A stretch of DNA of 64,000 nucleotides from Limanda limanda (Eukaryota; Chordata; Actinopteri; Pleuronectiformes; Pleuronectidae): positions 24,215,042 through 24,279,041 of the forward strand of contig NC_083648.1 of NCBI RefSeq assembly GCF_963576545.1. Direction: 5' to 3'. Shown here in pieces: positions 53,587 to 64,000 of the stretch (within the stretch, counting starts at the first letter, position 1; each line of letters begins with the position of its first letter). The position numbers and the translations under genes were made by a program. A model generated the notes under the pieces. It did not search any database and was not told where the DNA came from. It saw only the letters and a list, made by a program, of their open reading frames with translations.

Positions 53587-53984
53587 TGATAATATCACCC
53601 GTTGACCCAGTAGTATAAAAGCATATGGTCACTTGTTGCTCCAACATTAACTGCAAAAGCGTCCCAATTTAATGTCATCCATCTTCAAGAACTTCTCCGC
53701 TGTTTGCTCCGTTCAATGTCGGGTGTCGAGGGTAAATTACGTATTCTCCGCCCCCCCCCTCTCTTTTTATCTTTATGACTGCTTGTGTGTCTGTAGTGGA
53801 TGGGCAGAGGGGGGCATTTAATAATGTGATCGGTCAAATTGGTAAATTTAAATCTCCAGGACAACAGAAGGGGAATACAAACTATGGGATGCATGTTTTA
53901 TCATTTATATCATATAAAATATGTCATCAATATGGGGGCTTCAGCCTCCAGTGGGACCGTCACAGAGGTGGGAGTGGATGGGAG

Positions 53985-54029
53985 CCGGACATCCAGCTGG
54001 CCCGCAGCATCGGTGGAGAGAGAGTTTAA
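53985..54029 (+). pseudogene. Histone H3 C-terminus fragment
   Basis: The frame reads PDIQLARSIGGERV followed by TAA, matching the last residues of H3 (KDIQLARRIRGERA and stop) with a few changes. It lies in the same orientation and order as the upstream block. The intervening residues (loop after alpha2, beta strand, start of alpha3) are missing or replaced. Confidence 0.85.
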
Positions 54030-54283
54030 ACTGCTGCTGCTCCACTGACTATAACAACGCCGCAATCATATACTTAAAAAATGCAATACAAACCGGAAGT
54101 ATTCCAAGTATTCAGAATACGTTACTCAGATTAGTTAATGTAATGGAATACGTTACAGATTACATTTTTGGGCATGTATTCTGTATTCTGTAACGGAATA
54201 CGTTTTGAAAGTATCCTTCCCAACACTGGCTATACGCAACATCCAGTTTGTGGCGCTTCCCGCTGAGCTTGCACTCATTGGCT

Positions 54284-54515
54284 ATTGCTGTGGCTGAGGG
54301 GGTAGAGCGGTCGTTCTATCCCAGTCTTCCCCATCTGCATTTCGAAGGATCCTTGGGCAAAATACTGAACCCCTCATTGAAAAATGCTGCCCATAGATGA
54401 ACTGTATGAATGTTTGTGTGAATGGCAATAAACTGTACTGTAAAGAAAGGGCTTTGAGTGTTCAGCAAGACTAGAAAAGCGCTTTTTAAATACAGACCAT
54501 CTACTATTTATTGTG
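54284..54515 (+). repeat. tRNA-derived SINE, family A (plus strand)
   Basis: The head is GCTGTGGCTGAGGGGGTAGA with GCGGTCGTTC; the body has GATCCTTGGGCAAAATACTG and GATGAACTGTATGAATGT. The tail is CAGCAAGACTAGAAAAGCGC and AAATACAGACCATCTAC. It begins about 55 bp from the right end of the histone-carrying hAT element. Confidence 0.8.
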
Positions 54516-56227
54516 GGATTCTGTTTGAGCCGATTATCATAAATTTAAACATGTTTGATATTTTGGTATTTATTTTTGCAGATAATCTGCACCAGCCGAC
54601 CTCCGGATGGGAACACATCCGCCATTATCAGGAGTACATCAGGTCCTAAAAGTGCCCGATTATCCTCTAGTGTGCAGCAGCCTTAAGAAAAGTGTTAAAT
54701 AGATTTCATTTCTGATGGTATGTTTCACGCATAGAAAAGTGTGAAACTTTTTTACATCCATGCCAACTAGTCTCCTTTTAAACTGTCTCCTTCTATAATA
54801 CGATGGGACTTAATGAGTTAATTAAGTTCCACCTCAATTAGATCAGTCCATGCTTATTTAAATATATATTTTTGTTGTTCATTTACTCTTCACTCATGTT
54901 TTATTCACCTAATGCAGTTAACATAGTGAGTGTTAATTAAAAAAATCTGTAATAATGTTTTATATTTCGAGTCAATGAAAAATGTGTCAGAGTGGAAGGC
55001 AAATATGAATCACGACTGGGTCAAAATGGAATATAGGGACATTATTAAAATAGTCCAGGCTCTGCAGAGGGCTTTTATGTGCTTTTTAAAATATTTATAT
55101 TTTTTAAAGTTCAGTTAAAACTTAAGTTAAAGCTCCAGTTTATATGCATACAAAGCAATATAGAAATTGCATTAAAAAGGACAATGTTTACCGCTATGAT
55201 ACTGTGACAGATTTGATTGACACCACTAAGCAGTGATTGGAGACTCGAGGTAACACAAAGATCAGCACTGCAGGCAAAGATGAAAATAGCAGTTATCCAG
55301 AGGCAGCTCCTACAGAAGACAGAGCAGTTCCTTAAGCTTTGTGCATCTCTGGATGGTCTCATGGACCCACAACTGGCCAGAATTTCCACAACAGGTACAA
55401 CGCAGCAACTGCAGTGACTTCAGCCTGAAGGAGAACCGGTGAACATTTGCGGGTCGTGTTCAAACGCGTTGCCTGCATGAGCACCACAAGTTTCTCAACA
55501 GCAATTTCACTGTCAAGTCATCAAGATCTCATCTGTCAATTTTCTCTTTCATTTCGATTGTGATGTTTCATATCTCCTTCACAATGGGTGGGGTCTGTAA
55601 CTTCCATTTGTTTGTTCAGTCATCTGTCACATTCAATATCTCACACACCGCTGACCAGAAGGAGACGACACACAGTGATAATACGTTTGATAATAATATG
55701 CTGCCACCACGACTATAATGTCTAATGAAGGGGACATTTTATAGTTTGATTTTCTTTACCCTAATCGAATCGTCCAGAGATTTAATTCCTTCATTATCTC
55801 TCGAGAGTGTAGGCATAACAAACTTAAAGAAGGAAAGATTGGAAATACAGCCTGGATTGCAAACCTCAATAGAATTACTGGGGGACATCAGAATTCGTGT
55901 TATTTAGTTTTTCTTATCTGGTTTGATCAACATGGCTGAATTAACCTGTTTTTTTGGCCCTGGGTACAATGACAGACATTCCTGTTAAAACTGGATGTCT
56001 TGATTCCTGACAAATATCTGTAAAACACTACAATGTATGCAATACAATGAAATTGTTGTGCCATTTTTCACCATACTTACAAAGAGGCACATGTTCAATG
56101 CCTCTAACTATTACCTAGCCCAAAACTTAAACATAAGCAATGCACTATGACTTATCGTTGAGGGAAATCCAGTGACCCTATCCAGTTGATTTATTAATCT
56201 CTTTCAGGCGGCGAAATAACACAAAAG

Positions 56228-56805
56228 TTGACAATTCTGCAGCTCATCCAGAATGCAGCAGCTCGACTGATTTTTAACCAGCCTAAATTCACTCACACTA
56301 CTCCGCACATCCGCTCCCTTCACTGGCTACCAGTGGCTGCTCGCATCTGTTTCAAAACTTTAGTACCTTCGTACCGTGCTGCGAACGGATCAGGTCCAGT
56401 CTACATCCAGGACATGGTCAAACATTACACCTCAGCCCGTTCACTCCGCTCTGCTTTGGCCAATCGGCTTGTTGCTCCCTCACTGCAAGCTAAACACTCA
56501 ACAAAATCACGACTGTTTGCTGTTCTGGCTCCTAAATGGTGGAACGAGCTCCCCATGGACATCCCTCGGCAGAAAGCTTGCACATCTTCTGTCGCAAACT
56601 AAAAACACACCTCACACCTTGAATACAAATTAATAACTAACAATTTAGGAGCACTTACTTATAGCACTTTGTACCTTGCTTTTTTTTAAAGAAACTGTAC
56701 TTTCTTGATTCTTGTTGTTTTTGGCTTGTACCCTCAGGGTTGCATGCACTTATTGTAAGTTGCTTTCGATAAAAGCGTCAGCTAAATGAAATGTCATGTC
56801 ATAAT
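56228..56805 (+). mobile_element. L2-clade LINE, 3' fragment
   Basis: The open frame 56228-56602 encodes LQLIQNAAARLIFNQPKF, HIRSLHWLPVAARICFKTLV and FAVLAPKWWNELPMDIPRQK, the end of a reverse transcriptase as found in fish L2-type LINEs. Near 56580 a frameshift occurs: the expected HIFCRKLKTHL continues in another frame. The 3' tail GTAAGTTGCTTTCGATAAAA followed by GCGTCAGCTAAATGAAATG is the typical L2 terminus. It is 5'-truncated and dead. Confidence 0.88.
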
Positions 56806-59771
56806 AATAGTATATTGATAAACAATAGTATGTTTACTAGTGGGTGTAGATTTATGATAAAAGTTACATGCAGCCATATCTATCTGTAACACCAGACATT
56901 GTGGCCTTTTTTGAAAACTAAGAACAAGGCCTTTCCCAACCCCATAAGTGGTATATGATTTATTAATACTGGAATAATTAATTTAGGGTTGATAACATGC
57001 ACTGGACTCTGCAGTTCCTTCCGTACTTTCTCCAGAGGATGTGCATCTGTGAACGCAAAAATCAGAGTGAGACGCTCCACATTTTCTACGGACTTTATCC
57101 GCCTGGACTGGTCGTATGCAGTCCATAGAAATCCAGGAGAAGTTGATGTGGGAACACTGCATGTGATCTACACTGCAGAGTTAATACGTCACTTCTTGCC
57201 TCTGTCAGCAAAATAATGCGGAGAATTTTTTGCTGCTGAGAACGCATCTGTGCAGAAAACCTCCCGCTGCGTTGTGCATATGTGTGAACGCAACTCTGGG
57301 TAAACTCTTTTTACCCGGAGGTCATGTCTGAAAACGGCTTCACTGTAAAGAAATTATACATAGAGAGTTTTCTCTACTCTCATACCCCTTTAGACACTTA
57401 GGGGTTAAATATAGAGTTCTTGGAAAGCAAACTTCAAAGTGCAAACCTGACATCTTGTTTCATACTTTGTCCTTATCTCCTCATCTCTTCCCTCGCTGTG
57501 ATCTCTCCTCCTCTAAATCCTCTCAACCTCTGTGCTTTACCTTTCTGGGTGCCTCTCAGCTCATCCCATTAGAGAGGGCTTATGTAGTTTTATCTTGGGA
57601 GCAGCTCTCCAGTGCAAGAGCGGCACTTTCTGATCAGACCCGAGGTAATAGGCAGGGGTGAAGGTCAGATACTGCATCTAGAAAAATCTCTCACTCCTCT
57701 CTGCTTAATTCACAAGGGAGCTGAACTTTTTTATCCGGTCTGAACTACATACCTAGTGAAGTTGACCTTTACTCCTTCTCCCTGCTATAAACCACTGCAA
57801 AGCCAAATGTAAGTCTGTGCTGATGTTAATGGTGAGAGCAGGGGAGATCCACAGGCATTAAGAAAAAATGTACACACACCTGTTATGCCTATATATAAAC
57901 AGATATTTCTACATTGGAGTAAGACAATTCTTTGATGTAGTCAGGGAAGACTGGGAAATGGGCCAAGGACAGTTAATCCCATGAGCAAGTATTTTTTTCT
58001 TATTATGTTATTGGAGTATTTTATTAACTTGCGCCTGTTCTAATTTATTTTGTATTTAAACATCTTCTTTCTCTTCTTTTAAACCTTTTATACCAATAGT
58101 ACTTAAAATACTAATAGCATTACTACATCTTTGTCTTATTTTGTTGTTATGGGACATTGTTGAACTTATATGTTGTGGTAACGTAGTAAGATATGCTTGT
58201 GCTTTTTTTTATGTATCTTATAAATCAGTTTAAATTTGAATTTGTACAGGTTATTGTTCATCCTGTGGTCTCTAGGCCTTTAACACCTCCTCTTGTGCCT
58301 GCTTTGTTAGCTGCAGGGTCATTGGCTGGGGACCAATACTCTTAGAAGTTTTGGGCCCTTGTCCTTGTTGCAGGGAACAGGGACGTCTCCCTCAAAGCCT
58401 GCTGCTAACCTACTTCAAGAGTTACTTGCTCTCTATGCCTTGTCCCATCTTCTCGGCCAGAGCCAGTAGCTCTCCTCAGTTGCATTGTGCTGTCTGTCTC
58501 CCCAAAGCCCCAGGTCCTTGGAGAGATGCAAATCATATAGCACCCACCTTTTTTGTCAGTTCCCATACACATTGTCCACATTGCAAGCAAAGTAATACAT
58601 CTTCATCAATACTTTTTTATCATTTACTTATTTATTGAAATTCTTGTTCAGGGACTTCACTTCTCCTCCAACCAAGATTCCCTGAATCGGGCTCTGGTAG
58701 CTGAGGAGTGTTTGTTGGAAGGACATTACATGGGACAGTATAGTGAGCAAATAACGTCTCTTTTCAGGTACAAAATTCCTACTCTTACCCAAATTAACAA
58801 GATCCCTCCGACGAACAACCCCAAACCAAAATAAAGAATTGTGAAAAAGAAAATTCGGCCTCACCTGTATGTCCTGACCTGTCTAATTCCCACTATTATC
58901 CGACAAAGACAAGCATGGTCTAAAAACAAAACTAAAAGAAAGAATCAGACAAAAGATCAGCACAATGTTCTAATCACTCTAAAAAAAAATGAATCCAGCA
59001 CCATTCTTGATCCATCAGAGATCTTTGTCCGGCATTGACAAATCACCATCACAAAGCAGAACAAGGCACAGCAATTCAGAAACAAACATATTCATCACTC
59101 AGTTGATTGTGATCTATGTGAGAGTCAATCTGCACCCTAGCTACGCTAGACATGCTACATAGTGTGTTCACTGACAACATGCAGTGCACTATTAAGTCAC
59201 ATGATGGTTCACTCAGAACGGTCAAAAAGTTGATTGAAATGCTGCCGATTCTCATCCTCAACAGTGGCCATCTTGGCTACATAACAGAAGAGAAGGGCCA
59301 ACCATTGCATTTTCAATGTGATTTCAAATTTGTGAAAAATGGCAGCACAAATGGAGGGAACGGATTCAGTGGCGCTGATGATGGCATAATATGTTATTTG
59401 AAAGAGTGCCACACACTAGAAATTAAAACTTTCATTTTTATGTCAAGTGAGTAAAGCAGCCAGAAGATTTTCTGGCGAACGACAATTAATTTCACGCGTT
59501 TTGATAATGAACAGCCAGGTTTGATTTGTGACAGCAGCATTATGACAGAATTTAGGCACAGCTCCAGTGTACACAATGTGCACTCACTGAGGTAGCCACA
59601 TTGACACACGATGTTTGTCCATTGTTCCCTGCTGCTGTCTATCAAACACAGATGACCCTGAAGTTACCGTCAATCAAACAGAAACACTGATATACCCCTC
59701 GCAGCTGCTGTCTATCAAACACTGGATTTAGAAATTTGCAGAAAAACCTTTTTTAGTCCTTTAAATAATAA

Positions 59772-60290
59772 GGCCCAATCCCATTTCACCCCATGTCCCT
59801 ACAACATTGTTTTCAAGGGTTATCTAGCACCTTGAAACAAAGTCACAGGGGGTAGTGGTTGAAATCCGCCCCTACACTTCAAGTAGCCGTTACATCATTA
59901 TTATTATTATTATTCGTCGCTAAAACCCAGAGACGTCGTCAGTGGTCATTGACGTAAACAGACGACACAGTTTTGCCGGGGATGTCATTGTAATAACATT
60001 GTTGAGATCTTAAATAAACCAATGCTGTTGTTTGCAGTTACTAATATGACAAACCTATAATATCTAAATAACATCTATGCTAATGATAACCTGGTCAGAA
60101 GTCACTGTTATTTTAAGGTCTCGTAATCAAGATGGTAATAATATCAAGATGGTAATTTCAGTTAAAAAACATTATGAGTTACTGTTAAGCAGCACCGGCT
60201 CACGGGCGGGCCGGTGCTGCCGATAAGCCTCAAACATTGTTATTTTCAGAACTGCCTCGTACCGCTAGATACTGATGCAACATATCATTA
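59772..60290. repeat. Possible DNA-transposon fragment
   Basis: It starts GGCCCAATCCCATTTCACCC, wording typical of a fish DNA transposon end. It contains an ATT repeat (59895-59915) and a GC-rich hairpin, CAGCACCGGC and GCCGGTGCTG around a 10-nt loop, near 60188-60217. I did not find the matching right end. The L1 copy at 60306 inserted close to or into it. Confidence 0.35.
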
Positions 60291-60305
60291 GAAAGCTAAG
60301 ATTCT

Positions 60306-61499
60306 CCTGCTCTACTTACCTCTTCTATTCCATCCAACCTCTCAGGCTTCACAAATAATCAAGTGGTTCACTCCACACTTAAAATTTGGTATCAATTTAG
60401 GAAACACTTCAAATTTAAATCAACATCTACTTTAGCTCCTTTACTGAACAATCATTTATTTCGACCTCCGCTTACAGATTCAACCTTTCTCACATGGCAT
60501 AATAAAGGCCTGAAATGTTTTGAAGATCTTTACAAGGATGGTATTTTTCGCAGCTTTACAGATCTCTCAGGAGAATTTCATCTCCCACCTTCTCATCTCT
60601 TTCGATACTTTCAAATTAGACACTGCGCTAAAGCTTTGTTTCCAGTTTTTCCCTCCTCGCCGCCGACCCTACAGTGGGAGGTGCTTTTAAACCACGATCC
60701 ACTTCAAAAATCACTCATCTCTAAAGTTTATAATGAACATCTGTCTTTTGATTGCTCTCCAGTTACTTAAGTTAGGGCTGCCTGGGAAGATGAACTGGAT
60801 CTAAACTTGGAGGATGACTGGTGGGACGCTGCTCTAAAGAAAATTTACACAAGTTCATCCTGCGCTCGTCTCACACTTATACAGTTTAAAGTACTGTTTA
60901 GAGTCCACTTTTCTAAAGTGCGACTGTCGCAAATCTACCCCAGTATCACTGACAAATGCGACAAATGTCATGCCTCATCCTGTAATTTAACCCATATGTT
61001 CTACTCTTGTCCGCTACTCTCTCGCTTTTGGTTAAATTATTTTGACACCATGTCAAAAATACTTTCAGTGATTACAAAAGTCTCCCCCCATGTTGCCATA
61101 TTCGGGCTCCCAGAGAACCATAACCGGTTTACCTCTACTCAATTAGACATTTTAGCATTTACTTCCTTACTGGCAAGACGCCACCTTCTTCTCCACTGGA
61201 AGTCGACTAAAGCTCCCTCCAGCACTCAGTGGCTCAACGACACCATGTCTTTTCTAAAGCTGGAAAAGATCAGATATTCAGTGAAAGGTAGCTCGAACAA
61301 ATTTTATAATAAGTGGCCTCCCTTTCTCACATTCTTCCATTCTCTCCAATCCCTGCCCCTTATTGATGAACCCCCCCTCTCTCTCTCTTTTCTCTCTTTC
61401 TTCTTCCTTTTTATTTATTCATTTACTTATTCTTTTTTTTTTTTTTTACTTTTAAATTTTTTTTTATTTTTTCTTTTCTTTTATTATTTTTTCTTTTAA
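60306..61499 (+). pseudogene. LINE ORF2 C-terminal remnant with one stop
   Basis: Both halves are in the same frame. The upper half (to 60767) includes FLTWHNKGLKCFEDLY and SHLFRYFQIRHCAKALFPVF, and the lower half LTLIQFKVLFRVHFSKVRLS and the Cys-His motif. Such sequence follows the thumb of L1-type reverse transcriptases. The single nonsense codon and otherwise open frame suggest a fairly young insertion. Confidence 0.88.
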
Positions 61500-61833
61500 T
61501 TTATTTATACTGTGCAGCTTTAATAATTAATAATTACTTAATAGAATTTTCAGTTATCTATCTATCATTATTATTATTATTTTCATTGAGTTGTGTAATG
61601 TATTGTTCGCATGACCACGTTCATGTGGTCCATAAAATAAGAAAAACATCCTAGGAGGAAGACTGTATACCTTACTCTTAATCCATCGTGATGCACAGTG
61701 TTTTTATGGTGTCAATATCTCTATATATGGTTAATTGTCGTACTGAGATTTTGTGATACCCAATGTAAATTTGACATTGATTCCTGTTCTACTGTGCCAT
61801 ACCTCCTAATAAAAATATAAAAAAAAAAAAAAA
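60306..61833 (+). mobile_element. L1-clade LINE, 5'-truncated insertion
   Basis: A 15-bp target duplication, GAAAGCTAAGATTCT, lies at 60291-60305 and 61834-61848. The element ends in a poly(A) tail (61819-61833) after AATAAAAATAT. From the first base an ORF2 C-terminal frame runs to 61499, broken by one in-frame TAA at 60768-60770. It encodes a reverse-transcriptase C-terminal region and the cysteine motif C-X2-C-X8-H-X4-C (CDKCHASSCNLTHMFYSC), as in fish L1/Tx1-like ORF2. The carboxyl end from about 61370 is pyrimidine-rich low complexity. The endonuclease and most of the reverse transcriptase are absent, so it cannot move by itself. Confidence 0.95.
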
Positions 61834-63257
61834 GAAAGCTAAGATTCTTCCGATTCGACTGATGTTAACCATAACCATTTCAAGATCCGATCACCACAGC
61901 TGGTACAATTAACGTCTCAGTCAAGACACTAACACAAAAAAAACAATCACAAAGTCGACGTCACTCACCTAAGAAGCATCATATTAATCCACAGATCGAT
62001 AACATTCCAACGAAAACAGTCTTGGTACATTGCCAAAGGTCCAGACGATCCAATCCAGTAACATAAGCAGTCCAAAACACACTATTACATCAAAGAACAG
62101 CCACAGTCAGCTGTTGTGTAATCTCAGCGCAGCCAGCATCAAGATGTAAACAACATGAAAGATGTTTATTTGTATACATTTTAAACCATATGACCGGTTT
62201 TGCCTCCTTTATATATATATATATGATTTTGAGTGTAAAAGTTGCCTTTTTAGCCTAGTGGGTTACCATAGTTCCAAATGGCCTTTGTGGAAAAGCCTAG
62301 ACATGCCCTTAGGAAAAAATTTACGAAATATTCATTTTCTGTGGTATTGTTATCAAATTTGAACCACGGCTAGTCAAGGCTTCATGCTAGGGTCCCAGTG
62401 TGTTTTCCAGGTCATAAGTCCCAGCTAGATTCATCTGCAAGCATCTGTTTAACAAAAAATATTCAGGCGGAAATAAAAACCTTCTACTTCACTGTGTTCC
62501 AACTGCTATTACTCAATGTCAGTAGCACTAAGACTGTGTCTGACTGTTGGGGGGGAAAGTTCAGAATGTTACCTTTCAAAGAGACCAAGATCATGCATGT
62601 ACTCCAAATGGTTCAAGAACAGCTTTCAATTTACTTTTGGTACTCCTCAGACAGGCATTTTAGGCGAATCTCACCCGCTGCTTAAGAGGCTACAAAACAT
62701 TACCAGTTATAATAATAATTAATTAAAACCAACATATAAGCCAAACATGTGAGCTGTAATCAAAGAAATTCACTTTTCTTTCATGAAAGATAAATAAAAT
62801 GTTCATAGCAGATAAACCAGGTAGGATGAAAACAAAGTGTTTTGGCTTCACTCTGGACCATATACTGTTTATGAAGCTCTGCAGACAACATGCACCACAC
62901 AAACAGTAACAGAGTGACAGTACTTTTTAGAACTGTTTAAAGAGGGCTTACCGACGACAAGGAATAATTCTGAAGAAGCTCCAGAGCGTTAACACAGGCC
63001 AAGCAAACAGCCCATTCCAAACAGGCAGATTTAAAAAGAGTGCTGTAGTAGACTTTAAAATAAAAACATAGCAATACACATTTTTCTTACATTTTTTTTG
63101 CCTGTAAGCCAGCACCCAACTAGAATACATTTTCTCCCTTTCAATCTTTAACACTAACCTGTCATATAAGAGAAAAAAGATAAAACAGTGATTTACCACT
63201 GTCCAACCTCTATTCCCGTTGAGATCGATTTTAAAATAAGATTGAATTCCCATTAGT

Positions 63258-63279
63258 TCACATATATATATATATATAG
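63258..63279. repeat. (TA)n microsatellite
   Basis: About ten TA units. Shorter TA runs are at 62209-62224 and 4882-4898. Confidence 0.9.
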
Positions 63280-64000
63280 ACATGGAGTACATCTTGAATT
63301 CTTAAATTATACCTAAGGTGTCCTTCCTGCATGGGAGGCTTGGTCCTTAGATTAATCCCCAGAGACTCAGCATCAGGGTGACTGAGCCACCTGGCATTTA
63401 TGCATGCCCCCGCTCACTTCATTACTCACACTATTGTGCACTAAAGGGTAGGAGAGAGGGTAATTGGCAAGATGAGAAGGGAGGATCAGAAAGCAAGAAC
63501 TGATGGACTATTCCTCAGATGCATTCAGCACAGACACAATCTATGTGCTGTTGCACAGACGCCCTGTTACATCTCTAAATGTCAGTTCCACAGAATTCCG
63601 CAAATTAAAACGCAATATGAGAAGGTTCTTTATCAAGCAAACCAACAGAGGGAAATGCCAAATCTACATAACGATCCACTAAAGCAGCTTCTGCTCTCTC
63701 CCATATAACATCACTGGGGGTATCTGATACAATTTCAGATGACAAAATAGGTTTCAACCTCGTCATTGAAGATTCCATACCCATTTCAACATATATGCTT
63801 TGAGTGTCTTGTTATCATATTATAAAAATCTCACTGCATCCCTCACTTGGCCCAGCACTGAAATCCTGGTTAATGTTTAGGCCACTTCTCGACTGTAATG
63901 CCATCTTGTCTGGCATCCCTAAAAAATTCACACAGATCTGCACCTTGAATCATTACTGGCTTTAAATCCATTAACAAACATTTGTTCTCAGGCTTCCTGT

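Noticed and set aside
55217..55417. 66-residue plus-strand frame that looks somewhat protein-like (KMKIAVIQRQLLQKTEQFLK region)
   Set aside because: I do not recognise it, there is no second exon or neighbouring coding signal, and it lies in repeat-rich intron DNA. It could be a transposon fragment.
58351..58638. 95-residue frame with a CPHCKQ motif
   Set aside because: A lone CxxC is not enough for a zinc finger, and the rest is low in recognisable structure.

Overview
This looks like a stretch of a ray-finned fish nuclear genome, and probably a spiny-rayed (percomorph) teleost. The inference rests on split vertebrate-type exons with GT-AG splice sites, long dinucleotide and tetranucleotide microsatellites, fish-style tRNA-derived SINEs, non-autonomous hAT elements with 8-bp target duplications, and L2- and L1-type LINE fragments. 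I see no bacterial-style operon, CRISPR array, rRNA gene or functional tRNA gene.

The only host gene I can support is the 3' part of a classical type II cadherin on the minus strand, in four exons: 49132-49256, 44975-45089, 32963-33232 and 28183-28808. They join in a consistent reading frame. Together they encode the end of extracellular repeat EC4, all of EC5, the cysteine-bearing membrane-proximal segment, the transmembrane helix and the whole cytoplasmic tail. The tail has a canonical p120-catenin-binding core and a partly canonical beta-catenin-binding region, but its last 20 or so residues are very divergent. Exons for EC1 to most of EC4 were not found; they should lie beyond base 64000. 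The paralogue is not certain. From memory the sequence is closest to the CDH7/CDH19/CDH20 group, so no gene symbol is given.

Layout: 1-27200 is gene-poor DNA 3' of the cadherin. It holds a hAT element (2917-3771), a three-level nest (hAT 8019-9595 carrying a TTAA-flanked element and a probable solo LTR), a run of 73 GATA-type repeats (12793-13084), a compound CA tract (13919-14156), a decayed DNA-transposon composite (22816-24688) and a 69-bp inverted repeat (24795-25356). From 27195 to 49256 is the exon-bearing part of the cadherin, with a GC-rich hAT element 303 bp upstream of the last exon (29112-29951) and several SINE copies in the introns. From 49257 to 64000 is intron or 5' sequence of the same gene. 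It carries a hAT element containing histone H3 coding sequence (53105-54228), an L2 LINE fragment (56228-56805) and a 5'-truncated L1-clade LINE with a clean target duplication (60306-61833).

The most interesting observation is the hAT element at 53105-54228. Between its intact termini lie two collinear blocks of a canonical histone H3 gene, the N-tail to alphaN/alpha2 region and the last residues with the stop codon. Both are in the element's + orientation and are separated by unrelated sequence. It looks like a host-gene fragment captured by a non-autonomous transposon.
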